This document shows, one piece after another, positions 1-12,159 of a stretch of 64,000 bases of DNA. The position numbers were made by a program, and so were the translations under genes. The DNA is taken from assembly GCA_964034945.1 (NCBI GenBank), contig OZ035961.1, forward strand, positions 9,346,501 through 9,410,500, given 5' to 3'. How positions within the stretch are numbered: the stretch's first letter is position 1; every line of letters begins with the position of its first letter. The DNA is from Chrysopilus asiliformis. Lineage: Eukaryota; Arthropoda; Insecta; Diptera; Rhagionidae. The notes beneath the pieces were generated by a model. It ran no database searches and was not told the origin of the DNA. It saw nothing but the letters and a program-made list of their open reading frames with translations.

Positions 1-1060
1 TTGGATTAGGGCGTGGTGTCTTAAAATTGGTCGTTACGACCACACCAAGACCAGCGAATCCGCCTTATAAGGCGTGATGCCTTTCAAGGCTTTTGCAGTG
101 GTCGTCAAGCAGTCCGAGTGACCTAAATATATGCCCTGATAGTCTTAATGTTCGAATGCCTTGTTTTGGCTTTCATGGTCGTAGTGTCCTCCAGACGCCT
201 TCATAGTCGTCCTGCCTTATAAGACCAACCTTCCACCTTTCGTCCACGAAGTGCCTTATAGGGCATAATGCCTTTGAGAACACTCCAATGCCCTATTTGA
301 GAATGCTTCGAGCATGCGCAGATGAATATCTGCTTCGAGCTTGTTTCTAGCATACTTCGAATATGCTTCTAGCATTCACGGTGCGAGCCGCCATGACGTT
401 CATTGAAATGAAAAAATAAAACATTCCTACTGAAAATTTAAAATCTGTTTTTAAAGCACAATATGGAAAAACATCGAATAAAAAGTAATTTTATGTGTTT
501 GGGTACACAGCATAACTTTATTTTTACAAGAATTTTATTGAAATCGAATAAAAAAGAAAATTCTTTGAATAAATAATTTTCAAATTATATCACTAAAATC
601 GAGAATTGCTACGGCCCACGTAAATAGAGCTCCTGGCAAAACCACTTCCTACGTAAACTTTAAATCGCATGTGAATTGTGACAATAAAATCCACAAAAAA
701 CCTTAACATCACCGTATGAAATTATTTTGAACGTTTTTTTCCACAAAATATATCCATTAAACTTTATGATTCTTGTCTTATCTTTCTCTCCTCATGCGGC
801 CTATAGAATAGAGAAAGACAAATAATGTCGCCAGATGAAATGTCAACAAAATATTTCGTCATGGTAAAACAAGGCCCTATTTTGGCCTTCAAAGTCGTGA
901 AGCCTTATAGGGCGTGAAATAGGGCACTTCGTGGTCCGGCGGACCTTCCCCACTGTCGACGATAGGTCGACGATAGTGGGCATTACGACCAATAGGGACG
1001 CCTTTGAAGACGAAGTGTCCACTTTACGACCTATAAGGTTACTTGGGATTGCTTGAAACA
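1..1060. repeat. GC-richer region with CCTTATA-GGGC palindromic motifs
   Basis: CGCCTTATAAGGCG (about 61), GCCTTATAAGACC (213), GCCTTATAGGGCAT (252), GCCTTATAGGGCGTG (892) and CGACCTATAAGGTT (1027) recur together with GGTCGT/ACGACC in 1-400 and 860-1045, separated by AT-rich DNA (410-840). A GGTCGACGATAG motif is locally doubled near 956-975. No gene seen. Confidence 0.4.
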
Positions 1061-1189
1061 AATACGTAACTTTGATGACAATGCTTTATGTGTGTCTGAA
1101 TGGTGGCCAGCAGACACCCCTTTTTGACCAAGTCGAACAAACGAATTGCAAATCGTGTGGACTTAGAGGGAAAATTCGTCATATGGATA

Positions 1190-1480
1190 AAATCATTGTT
1201 AAATCAACAAAATTTTATCCTATATCAGCCAACAAAAGAATTTTGTTAAATTAACAAAGAGAATTTTATTCCTCGGTAAATGAAAAATTGCTGGTATAGA
1301 TAAAATTATTGTTAAATCCACAAAAATTGTGTTAAAATTACAAAAAAAATGTCAATTGGAACAAATATTTTTATAGGGAAATCTTTGTTCCTCAAAAAAA
1401 TGGTGTTTTAACAAAAATAAACTTACAAACGATGTTTTGTTAAATCAATAAAACAATTGTCAAATTTTGCCAATAGGAAG
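1190..1480. repeat. Degenerate TTGTTAAATCAACAAAA motif array
   Basis: Near-palindromic TTGTTAAAT(C/T)(A/C)A(C/T)AAA occurs at about 1196, 1244, 1311 and 1436, with weaker versions between. Spacing is irregular. Not coding. Confidence 0.4.
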
Positions 1481-1489
1481 GTTTTTATT

Positions 1490-1735
1490 ATTATTTTGTG
1501 TGTGTGGGGTCTCAAATGAAAGAACTTCGGAAAAGAGATATCAGCGTATTATCAGCGTGTAACTCAAGAAAAAACAAAATGGCGTACGCATGAACCGATT
1601 TTGTTAAAATCGTAGAAATGAAGAACCAACTATGTGGTGTCTTAAATGAAAGGGCTTGGAAAAATGATCCAGCCAAATTTTGTTCTCGAGAATAAACAAT
1701 CGAAAAAACGAGCCAACCATCGTCTAGGGCCGTAA
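1490..1735. repeat. Interspersed repeat R copy
   Basis: Shares ATATCAGCG, AAAACAAAATGG, TTTTGTTAAAATCG, AAATGAAGAAC, GTGGTGTCTTAAAT and TGTTCTCGA-type blocks in the same order with 20080-20330. No coding frame. Confidence 0.55.
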
Positions 1736-2409
1736 ATTAATAAGCGATTATTAGGACGTGTATGAAATGGTCTAATTGCATGCTAATTTCAGTTTTTATT
1801 GAGAAGTTGTCAGTTTGTCCGGATTCACACGATAAGTTTTTTGATTCACGTCTCGGCCAAACGATGGCAAGAAGGGCGAGATGTAGGAAGGGCGAAAAGT
1901 TGGTCAATCACCAACTTTTGATTCACCAAAAGTTATTGCAAGTTCGTTTTCTCTATTCCCTTTTGCTCTCATTCGTATTCGCTCATGTTCATTTACGACA
2001 AAAACTTTCATAAACGTCAAAAAGACGCACGTCAAAACATTCATTGTGTAAATGGCAGTGAATGATTCGTGGATGTTTAAAAGAGAATAGCCGTGATTGA
2101 TGAATCAAAAAACTTGTCGTGTGAATTGGGACTTTGCTGTGATAATTGTATGAAAAAGTACTAGAATCACTTTTAGCCCTTCCTTACGCTATATTACGAA
2201 ATGAATTTTCTCCGATACCTAAACTTTCGAAAAACACCTAAACTTCTGTATACTTAAATTTTTTAGTCCAATTTTTTCCCCCTTAAAAAAATGTTTGAAA
2301 AATTCGGTTCAATTTTAAGCACCCTCAAAAATGTTTAGCATTTATTATTTTTTCCATTTTCCAAAAAAAGAAAAATCTTGTTAAGAGTTGGATTAAAAAT
2401 AATACTAAC

Positions 2410-2547
2410 CGGTGCTTTCTGTACCATGTACATCCGGACACGCTTGAAAGCTTAATAATAATCGACTATCTTCTGTACAACTTTCGATGTTTGAAACAGG
2501 ACTCCTACATTCTCCATGGCCTCTATTATAAGTAAACGTAAATGGAC
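2410..2547 (-). CDS. Fourth visible exon of the DUF7042-7045-type gene
   Basis: This 138-base exon has a TTTTCTAG acceptor and an ACCG|GTTAGT donor, and is in phase with the exon 68 bases upstream. The peptide reads (G)PFTFTYNRGHGECRSPVS, then NIESCTEDSRLLLSFQACPD and VHGTEST. The F-x-F-x-Y-x-x-G-x-G-x-C-x-x-P pattern and LL-x-x-FQACPDV-x-G-x-EST are, as I know the family, its most conserved block. It ends with one base of a split codon, so the gene continues to the left; I found no convincing further exon in 1-2409, so the rest is probably outside the window. The Cys-rich ectodomain and lack of membrane segments in the visible part suggest a secreted or cell-surface protein; the biochemical role is unknown. 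Confidence 0.85.
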
Positions 2548-2615
2548 CTAGAAAATATCAACAAAAAAAATATTGAAAAAAAACAATTTTTTACAAAACG
2601 ATTAATAAATTTTAC

Positions 2616-2729
2616 CTTTAAGCGGGCATTTAACTGGTTCTGCATTTTCCTTAAATAAACTATACAACAGTGCATCACCAGGTATTTGATCGCATAGATT
2701 TTGTAAAGATTCACGGCCCTTACAATAAC
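2616..2729 (-). CDS. Third visible exon of the DUF7042-7045-type gene
   Basis: This 114-base exon has a CCCTTAG acceptor and an AAAG|GTAAAA donor. It encodes YCKGRESLQNLCDQIPGD, then ALLYSLFKENAEPVKCPLK, with one base of a split Gly codon at the end. The LC-x-x-IPGDALLYS-LF and VKCPL motifs are what I recall of the middle of the family. The single T left by the exon at 30872 plus the first GT here makes a Cys codon, so the two exons join in phase with no missing exon required, although a small exon inside the 28-kb intron cannot be excluded. The next intron is only 68 bases, a size typical of flies. Same strand as the exons at 31 and 34 kb. Confidence 0.82.
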
Positions 2730-3198
2730 CTAAGGGACATAATTTTTGGAAAAGAAAACAAAGAAAAAATCGAGATTAATGCACAATCACAAAAAATTCG
2801 CATAAACAAAAACTAAATTGATAAAATTGATTAAATTCATAATAAAAAAATGACACATATGAATATTTAATAAATTATAATTATGAATGCTTTCTAGTCA
2901 CGGTAAGAAAATTGAAAAAAAAAAATCTCTTTAAGCATTTTAAGTGTGATATTTTGTCTTAAAATTAAAAAAAAATTTAAACTAAAAGTAATTATTTAAA
3001 CTAAGGATTTGCTTGTGTAACATACAAACATGAATTTTTATAATTTACTTACTAATAATTAAACTACTAAATTTTAATTAAAAATTGTCTGAATTTATTA
3101 CCAAGGGGTATGAAGTTTTTGAATGGAATTATTGCTATAAAATATTAGCAATTTTTCACCATTGCATATTTTTTGTATGCCCAACTCGTTTATTTTTT

Positions 3199-3276
3199 GG
3201 TGTGTGGCACGCTACTGCCACCAAAATAGATACACTTCTAGTGACAGATACGTGCCAAAAACCAAAAAATGCTAAT
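3199..3276. repeat. Short hairpin repeat, copy 1
   Basis: GGCACGCTACTGCCACCAAA, ACTTCTAGTG and ACGTGCCAAAAACC match 25580-25650. GGCACGTATC and its complement form the arms. Confidence 0.5.
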
Positions 3277-3605
3277 AGGATTTATTTTCGAAGAGAATTT
3301 GTTATTAGTCATAATTCTGAAAATGTCTTTAGAACAAAACGAATTGAAAATTCAATTTTGTAACCTACTGAATTCTCGGAGTATTTTATTGTACTAAAAA
3401 AGACATTTGATTTTTCAAGTGCGATTTTGCTTCTTGTATTTATGAGAGGCGTAAACCGAAACGAAAATAATGTACATTTTTAATTACAAAATGTAATATT
3501 GTCTATCCAATACTGAAAAAATTCGTTAACTTGTTTCAGATGTAGCGGGCTAGGGAATCAGTCGGAAGGGGGAGGGGTGATTTTTTTCAGGTACTTGCTC
3601 TTTAA

Positions 3606-3847
3606 CACTAGATTTCCCAAGGAAGTCAAGCAGTCAAAATGACTGCTTTTGGCAATATAGGTATAACACATATATATATATACCGGAAATGAAGGAGGGG
3701 GGAGGTAACTTCAATATTATTAATAAACGCATTTATATGTTGTACAAAAAGTCACAAAATTCTAACAAATTGTGTCATTATATACATAATTGTTTTTCTG
3801 ATTGAAATTAAAAAGCAGTCAAAATGACTTGCTTGGGCAATCTAGTG
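3606..3847. mobile_element. TTAA-flanked MITE (piggyBac-type), 242 bases
   Basis: Flanked by TTAA on both sides (3602-3605 and 3848-3851). The termini are CACTAGAT...ATCTAGTG, with a second inverted pair CAGTCAAAATGACT near each end. TTAA target duplication is the hallmark of piggyBac elements; this is a non-autonomous copy with no ORF. It is close in length and terminus to the element at 51558. Confidence 0.8.
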
Positions 3848-3859
3848 TTAAAAAGTCCT

Positions 3860-6140
3860 CTTTCCAACGGAGGAAAGCTCATAAAAATCCGTTGAGCAAT
3901 TTAAGAGACAGCAGACGAGGGGGTCAGAGGAGAGGGAAACTCCTACTGCAAATATGGTTAAAAACATCATCCCGAGCAATCCAACTCAATGTGGTTTAAT
4001 GTTCTCCGTTGAGTGGTTCATAAGTTGTAGTGGAACATCCTTTTTTGATAACTACAACCGAACGCATATATCCTTCTTTTTTGGGTAATCGCAAAAAATT
4101 GGGTTAGATTTGAACTCTTTGAACTTTGCTATAATTTTTATATAATTTTTTATCTTTTGAAGTTATTTGTCCGCCAAGAGTTGTACTTTTCGTAATAATA
4201 AACTTTAATTATAATAATATATTTCAAGTTTACTGCGATATTTTTATAAAACGTAAACATTTTCATTAATTAAAAAATTGAATATTAATTAGTCATGTTA
4301 AAAAGTGTTTCAAAAGCAGAGCAAATATACTAAAAGGTAACCGGATAAAACAAATATTATTCGTAAAAGTTTTTAATTACTTGCAAGTTGAATGCAATAT
4401 TAATCTAATTAAATGAGAATCAGAGGACTTTTGAAAAATTTCAATTAAAATCATGTTTCAGCCATGACAATAATGATGACAACAAAGATTACCCATAAAA
4501 CGGGAATTTTAAACATTTTAATTTGGGTACGAGAAACATAAAACTGACGGAAAGAATCGAAACGTAACATAATATGAAAAACTGAAATAAAAAAATTCTT
4601 ATATAAATGAACAAAAAAAAAAAAAAAAACGAAATTGTGAATAAAATAATAAATAAAATGAAATTAAGCTCAAGTATACTAATGAATGGATATTTCAATA
4701 GCACCGACACGCAATCCATTCAAATGTGACATTGGTTTGTAAATATCAGAGGGCTTAAAATCAATAAATTAATGAGACATTATCTGAACAGAATACGTAA
4801 TGCATTATGAAACAAAATATTTAGTCCTTTTCATCAATGGCAGGGATATTGGTAGGTATGAGATAAAACATTGGTATTATGTTTGCGTTGAATATTCAAT
4901 GGTAAAAACATGGCAAAGCGGGTGGTTGGAATATTTCGGAAAGGTAAAATCCAAATGAAAATTGGACAACAAAGATGTCAAATTGCGAATCGTACTGTAT
5001 GCATACTGAAAACTCTGACTGGAAAACGTTTTCAGTTTTCAGCTTTTAGCGATAAATGCATTCAGAAATATCCTTCTAATTACTTTGTTTACTAATTGCA
5101 TATATATAGGCGAATGTAACAAATTTATAGGCGGTAAATTTATTTATTTGCTCTGTACAGTCATAAATAAATTCAGTTAAACAGGGATTTTCAACATTTT
5201 GTTATATGTTTAGTACCTTTTTTTTTTTTATTACGGAGCCCAAATTGTTATTACGAGGAAATGGAAAAAGGACTTAATGTCCAATTTTATCATTTCGATT
5301 GCAATGACAAATTATGTTATATTTTATGGTGTTGAAAATGTGGAAGCAGGTGCTAGCAACCAGAACTTTGGAATAAAATGTATTGAAACCTCAAGGCCGC
5401 TGGGACAGATTAAAATTGTATAAATTTTTATTTGTATAAGAAAACTATTAAAAAAATGTTCTCTATGAGTTCCAGATGCTGTCATATCGACTGCAGAGAA
5501 TTTGGAAAATTTGTATTACATCCGGCCAAGCGGTTCGTCCTGAGTGAAACCTTACAAGCAGTATTTATGTCAATCTTGAACTTACATAAGTGCTAGAGAT
5601 AGAACTAGAGATTTAAACAAAATGTTTTTTGAATCTGGTTCGGCTTTGGTTGAGGTTTGAATTAGCTTTTTGGTTTGGTTATCGTTCCCAAAATTTCCTT
5701 TTGGTCTCATTTTTGAACACGTGCTTCTCAAATGGAAGGATGCAACCTCATGGGTGTTGTTAAACATTTTGATGAGGTGCGCGATGTATTATCGTCGGGT
5801 CAGGCCTTGCCTCACGTGGCAAGCCAGGATACCAAAGAATTTCTAGGAATATGGATTTGTATGACCGCGGCCCAAGACCAAGGCGGGTCGTCTGGAAATC
5901 CTGGTTAAGCAAGCCAAGATCTGTACCCTGATTGTTATATAGAATTTACAAAAACCTTTCAATTTCCCAACAAACACTATTCACAAATTCTACCAACATA
6001 AGAATTTGGGTTTTGTATTCCTAGAACTTTGTAGTGAGAATTCTCATCTTTTTTGGAATAATCGCTATACTGATTTAGACTTTAATTACGATATTTGCTG
6101 TTGATGGGTTTTAATGGCTTACAAAATCGCAGTCTTATCA
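3860..6140. other. No gene seen (intron of the DUF-type gene)
   Basis: AT-rich intronic DNA with short uninformative ORFs. I see no splice-bounded coding block and no repeat with a partner here. Confidence 0.5.
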
Positions 6141-6150
6141 TTGATTCAAA

Positions 6151-6405
6151 ATTGAGGCGTTAAAAGCTAGAGTGGACCAACCCACATAATCGAGTTTTTG
6201 AAGCTTTTTTACTTTTGTACTATTATTTACTGTAAATTTTCGTAAAAAAAATTTTGTGTGGACTTTATTACTCAATGTTGAAATGTTCTTTTGTGCATCC
6301 AAACATTTTTATCTAGAAACTCACTAACTATAGTGATTCAAACACAAGAAAAAAAACACGATTTCGACATGTGGGTTGGTCCACTCTAGCTTTTGACGCC
6401 TCAAT
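6151..6405. mobile_element. Foldback MITE, 255 bases, 37-base arms
   Basis: The arms begin ATTGAGGCGTTAAAAGCTAG and AGAGTGGACCAACCCACAT and return as ATGTGGGTTGGTCCACTCTA and GCTTTTGACGCCTCAAT, with only one mismatch visible. No ORF. Such well-matched arms imply a fairly recent insertion. Confidence 0.82.
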
Positions 6406-7070
6406 TGATGTAAGTAACATTTCATGATGCCTTGAAGAATCCGAAAACGAGAGTTTTTTTTTTAAAAAAAGGCCCGTTTTTGGGTAAAGAATATTTTTTT
6501 GGTAACGACTGAAAACTCGAAGATCGTTTTAGAAGTATGAAAATTGAAAGACATTTTTAAGGACCAATCCCCGAAGATCTACCGAAATATGCCTCCCCTT
6601 TTTCCTGATCTGTTCAAATACTCGATAGAGTGAACAACTTATAGAAGCAATCAACACGTCTGTATTTATATTTGGTGTTTGATACTATTTTCGTTCTTGA
6701 GATACGTTGGAATAGGCTGGAATAAGAGTGGAGATAAATATCGGTTAAAACTCTAGTGTTAGTGTGAGGGCGAGAAATCCACTGAAAAAATTTTCAAAGA
6801 TTTTTTTTCAAATTAATTGTCAATCAATGCACTCCTTTTCTGTATGACGCCGGTTTATAAATATTTACGGCTTTATATAGGTACTATATTTAATATGAAG
6901 TACAGGCACGGAAATATCTTATGAACAATTTTTACTATTAAGCAGAGCCGAGATAAGGCAAAGCGCCACTCGGTGCGAAAACTGTATTTGGCGCCCTCTC
7001 CCTTTATAAAAAACTGATAAAAGCTCATTTTTGTGTGCCTGGGAATTTAGAAAGACCGATCAGAGAGAAG

Positions 7071-7381
7071 AATGGGCGCATTCAGCCGCTCAGAAGTTTT
7101 TTGAGCAGCTCACTGGCTCATTTATTGAATGCAACCGTTCTTTCTGAGCGGCTCAGCTTTTTTACTGAGCGGCATTAAAGTACGCTCAGTTAGTGAGCGG
7201 TGAGAAACGTCAAAAAATTTTATCCCGTTTTATTAAAATTGAAGGCAATTTGACAGGTAATGGTTTTCGATCAGCATGCACTGAGCAGTACATTCATGGC
7301 ATGCTGAGCGGCTCAGCTGCGCGCTTTTTTAACAACTACTGAACCGCTCCAGAGCGGCTCAGTTCACTGAATGCGCCCATT
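7071..7381. mobile_element. Inverted-repeat element rich in GAGCGGCTCA motifs, 311 bases
   Basis: The ends are AATGGGCGCATTCA and TGAATGCGCCCATT. Inside, GAGCGGCTCA and variants (GCTCA, TGAGC) recur on both strands at least eight times, which may be transposase-binding repeats or a tendency to form cruciforms. No coding capacity. Confidence 0.7.
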
Positions 7382-7389
7382 GTTTGTCT

Positions 7390-9515
7390 CAATTTTCGAT
7401 ATCTTAGTTGATATGTAATCAAAATTGCGCCGCAGGTATAATTTTTATTTAATTATTTCAATTTAAAAGTTGTATGTGGGGGGCAAGATTTTAGTTTAAA
7501 AATTGTATGTAGGGAGCAAGATTTTAGTTTAAAAATTGTATGTAGGGAGAAAACAAAAAAAATAACGCTGCAGGCAAAATTTTTTAAATGTAAAGGTCAA
7601 ATACACCCTTCTATTGACATGGCAGTTGCCAGAAAATCTCCATGTTTGTCCTTTGGGAGGTCCGAATTTGAGGCAAAGAATTTTCAAATGTCCGAGTGCC
7701 TTTAACTAGAACTCGGTTTCAATGTCTAAGTCGATAAGAATGATTAACTTGAAAAAGAAATTGAAGAAAATTTTCTTAACAATATTGTTGTATTCATCTA
7801 AAATTTACATCCCGGTAGTAGCAAATTTGGCGCCTTCATAAGGCGGAGGTTTATTCCCCCAATCCGCGCTTTCTGCACGACGGTTTTACTGTTAGTGGTT
7901 AATTTAAAATTCATTGAAATTTTATGTGCTATGCTTCGTTTATTGGGAAAATTATATAAACATAATTTGAAATTCATTATCAGACACAATTGCACTCGCG
8001 TGCAATAAGTTTAAAAGCCCCGGCTTTAAAATAAAGCGCAACTTTCATATGAGGCAATTATTTCGAGTATTCAATTAAACTGTATCGAATTGATTATTAT
8101 TTTACATAACTGCTTGCTATGGAGTGAATTTGAATTGAGAATGTAAAATGATAAATAATATTTGGATATTGAGATAATTGTGGTGAGTTTCGAATTAAAC
8201 TAAAATCAGTTTATATCACTATTACGGTAACAATAGAAAAAAGCTCATATCCTTTCGTTATCGTGCTGTATAGCATATCAGCATATCTTATATACGAGTA
8301 GATATTTATGTATGATCGCATTAGGTATTAGTACGTTTCTATATGAATCTGTACCATTCAGATGGTAAAACTTGCATGGATACAAAAAGGGGAAAAACGC
8401 ATAACAGACCGAATGAATGTTGGTTTGCTGTGGCAATATTAAAGTGAAACAAAGATATTCAGTGTAGGCGCATATTTTTCTCCCATACACGAAAATGTCT
8501 TCTCAATATAAAATATGAAAATATGAACGTGGCTATTCTTGTGTGTGAGAACGTTTTGTTAAAGGGAAGATATAGGATATTATGCTGCTTTTGAATTCAT
8601 ATCTCGTTTTCAAATGTTTAAATAGAAGAAAAGCCTTTTGAATCCGATGTGGAACAGTAGTTCAGCATGGCCGAGTTTAGTACAGCATAGTTTAGTTTAG
8701 TTCAGGTGCCTGGTAAGGGAAATAATTTCAGATGGGGAATTTATGCTTCAAATATACATAGCTATGTAGCAATATAATATCCTCAAATTCACTCCATCCT
8801 GTGTATGTTGTATATATATATATATACCACTCAGCCATACAATATCCTGTACAAATTGATGTGCATAGATAGCAGATAAGGATATAAAGGATCTTCACCA
8901 TCAAGGTACCCGGGGAAATGAAACAAAAAATAGACAAAACGAGATGTTCTTTATGTCAATGAAGAATATTTAGTTTCCAATTAGGAATGGATAAATGTTT
9001 GCATTTCAATTTCTGCATTTCGCATCTGGGGTAACAGTATTTGAAAGGGGAGCTGGAGAGGATACCAAGAATCAAATGTACCAGATAAAAGTATAAATCC
9101 ACAAAAATTAAAATATATAGCTATATTTATGTGAATCAGTGTTCGCTTTATTACAAATATACAAAGATTTATGAATTTTTCCATAACCGCAGACTACTTT
9201 AACAAAAACAAACATTTTTTTTGAGGTTTTGCATATCTCTTGAAATGAAGTTTTCAATTTTATACCGAAATTGTCATATTTTTTTTTAATTTAATATACA
9301 TACCCGTATGTCAATGTATGGTTTTTAAGCCCTTTGTTTTTTGTACTCTCATACTCGAAAGAATTCATGCCATGCTTTTTTACAATTCTGTTAAAAAAAT
9401 ACATTATTTTTCCATAAAAGTACACGTCAAACGGAAAATGCTTTGAAAAAATTAATTCACATACATATTATGTGTATATTTTTGTTGAAAACATTTATAG
9501 TAAACTGAAAATATC
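7390..9515. other. No gene seen (intron)
   Basis: AT-rich sequence with a short (TA)n tract near 8812 and a TAGTTTAGTTTAG run near 8690. ORFs of 65-70 codons are chance. Confidence 0.5.
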
Positions 9516-9519
9516 AGTT

Positions 9520-9805
9520 GTGATCAACACAAAACTTTCCTCTCCAATATTTAGTTTCAGAAAAAATATGAAGAACTTATTCACAAAAAATTTCTAGTCG
9601 CTAGCTCAATGCGTTCTCGAATTGTTCAAGATACTTACGTGAAACGGACAAACCCACAGGCTGACAGACAGATGCACGGACATCCTCAAAATTTTGCCTG
9701 AAACGGATTTCGAATTGAGCAGAAAGTTTCATCTGCCCCCATTCTCGAATCGGTCTCCGTTATGAATACAATACTTTCCCTCTATAGAAAAGGAAAGTAA
9801 AAACT
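9520..9805. repeat. Interspersed repeat S2 copy
   Basis: Runs from GATCAACACAAAACTTTCCT through GTCGCTAGCTCAATGCGTTC, a short CAGACAGA tract and GAAACGGATTTCGAATTGA to AATACAATACTTTCCCTCTA. Opposite orientation to 34545. Confidence 0.65.
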
Positions 9806-10285
9806 GTCACTGTTTGAAAAATACTTTTATTTTTCTCGATTCTCGTGGAATATGTGGCTGATTTTTCGACAGAAAAAATGATCTAAAGAGCTAAAAAATA
9901 CGATTTTTTCTTGTATTCACTTTCGATATCGTTTTCAAGAACATCGAGACTCGTTCGATTGAGCCAAAATTTTAATTCAAGTCTTCTTTTGGTAACTGAA
10001 GGGGGCTAGTCATGATATCCATAGTTGTAGGGAAAGATACTTAGAATTTTCGGTCATTTACAATAGCTTTTTTCTTTGGAGTCATCAACGTATTTTCGAT
10101 AGTAAGGAGTGAGGCAGGGATAACTAATAAGTTATGTGTTTAGCTTCTCAGTACCATAATTTTATGGGTGGGTCTGAGTGAGTTGTTCAAGAAAATTGAA
10201 AAAAAGTCATCGGCCTTTCCTTGAACGGATCTAGGCGGCAAGTTGAACTCCAGGACTATTTTATTTCCTCTTTCCGCTCTCCTGA

Positions 10286-10385
10286 GAGGAACGTGCGGCA
10301 CTTAGTTGTGCTCTCTCCCTTCCCCCTTCTCTGTGAGGAACGTGCGGCACCTAGTTGTGCTCTTTCCTCTCCCCCTTCATCAACG
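10286..10385. repeat. 49-base tandem duplication in pyrimidine-rich DNA
   Basis: GAGGAACGTGCGGCAC(T/C)TAG followed by TTGTGCTCT and a CT-rich run occurs twice in succession. Small ORFs across it only translate the duplication. Confidence 0.7.
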
Positions 10386-10750
10386 GACAACGTGGTTGTA
10401 TTCCATTAATCATTTACTTGTAATCGTAGATCTAAGAAGAATCACTGCGCCGCACCTTGATGTGCTCCTCCCTCGGTTCGGCTTAATTATATTGAATTGG
10501 TTTAGTAGTTCATAAATCTAAAATTTTAAACGATTTCGTTTAAATAAGCTTTGTTGTTTGTGACCCCTCCAAGATCCTTTGCTACCAGCCAGCCATCTTC
10601 ATTTGAGTTACTGGAGCCAGCAAACTTGTCTTCACAGCTTAAAAAACGTAATCCTGACGAGATATTCGGTTTCGAATTTCAATGTTCTAAAACCAAATTC
10701 GAGACCAGCAATTTGAATCGAGACCTCCCCAATGTTTTAAGAAATGAAAC

Positions 10751-10790
10751 CTCTGTTTACCTCTGTTTACATCTGTTTACCTCTGTTCAC
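10751..10790. repeat. Four 10-base tandem repeats
   Basis: CTCTGTTTAC repeated four times with single-base variants. Confidence 0.8.
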
Positions 10791-11764
10791 CCCCTTAGCG
10801 CCGGTATATAGAAAACCCTCAGCTTAGTGAGCGTCTAAGTAATAGAAGAAACATACTGTGCTAACGATACTATCCGGTTACTACAGCCTTCTGTATTTGA
10901 TAAGAAACAAAAAAAAAACCTTACAAATGTTGCACCTCTACCCATAGTGCGCAGTGGCATAGAAAAATTGCTACGAAACCGGAGTTTGTAGATATTGAGG
11001 TGGAAATCGGATTGTTTTGTCAATTAAGAAAAGGAAATCTAAAATTTCACTTAGCAGAGTAAATGAAAAATTATCAAAATTCCTTCAAGTAGGAGTATTT
11101 CGCAGAGAGAATAATTTTCTGTCAGGAATTAGATTACATCTAAGTAAAAAATTGCTGGCATGCTTCAAATTAAATTATATTAATGAAATGGGATTCAAAT
11201 GGAAACTTTGTGTCTACTCAAAACTTCCATAATTGCAACATACTTGGGAAATTACGGTTTAAAAGGTTCTTGTGTGCATGTGCATTTTATGCTTAATGTA
11301 AATTAGAATTAAGATGTAAAAGTTTTTATCATAAAAAAGTCATCATTATCAGCTTCTTAAAACTTCATGATATAATTTTAGCGAGATATTTTTCCCCTTT
11401 TCATTTCAGCAATTTAAAAGTTTTTGCAGTGTTAAGAGCTTCTTGCCTTGTAAAAAGTTGGAAAATATTTGCCGTAATTTTTTTTTCAGACTGAAATTTT
11501 TGATGTGGTAAATTAAATATTTCTCTCATTTTCAATTTGTGTTTTTATTTTGTTCGCAAATTTTTTTCCAGAAAATTCAGTTGAAAGTAATTAATGATTG
11601 CTTTTTTTGCGGTGTGGTAAAATATATTGGCTGTGGGAATAAGTTCTCAGAGATTGTGCTCTGCAAGCACGCGTCCATCATTACATGGCTTTGGAAGGTG
11701 CATGTGTGAGCTGTCAAACATAGTATGTGACTTAAACATAGTATTTGCTCTTGCTGAAAATGTC

Positions 11765-12125
11765 CAGTTTTATGCCGAGTAAGCGCCAGATTACATTTGG
11801 CTTAAGTAAGCCGGCAACTTTTGGGCTTAATAAGCCAATGTGCTTACATTTGTGGCTTAAATAAGCCAATCCTGTTTGCATATGCTACACAGGTTTACAT
11901 GGGTGTGTGTGTGGACTCAAACCTTTGAAATTGCTGCGGCTCATATACTTCCCAAGATCTTTACCTGCTGACGGTCAGAACGAAAATGATTTCTGCCTAC
12001 TACTTTTCCCAAACCGGTTCACACGCTTTGCATGTATGCAGATTGTCGATAAGCCATCATTTCGAGTGGCAACTTTTCCCTCCTCAGTCGTTTCTCCCAA
12101 AAATCGGCTTAAGTAAGCCCGAAAG
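11765..12125. repeat. GGCTTAAGTAAGCC palindrome cluster
   Basis: GGCTTAAGTAAGCCGG (11801), GGGCTTAATAAGCC (11824), GGCTTAAATAAGCC (11854) and GGCTTAAGTAAGCCCG (12105) form palindromic sites over about 350 bases. Possibly the remains of a short inverted-repeat element; no gene recognised. Confidence 0.45.
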
Positions 12126-12159
12126 TTTCCGTTTGTAATATCGCGCTAAGGGTTATTTG

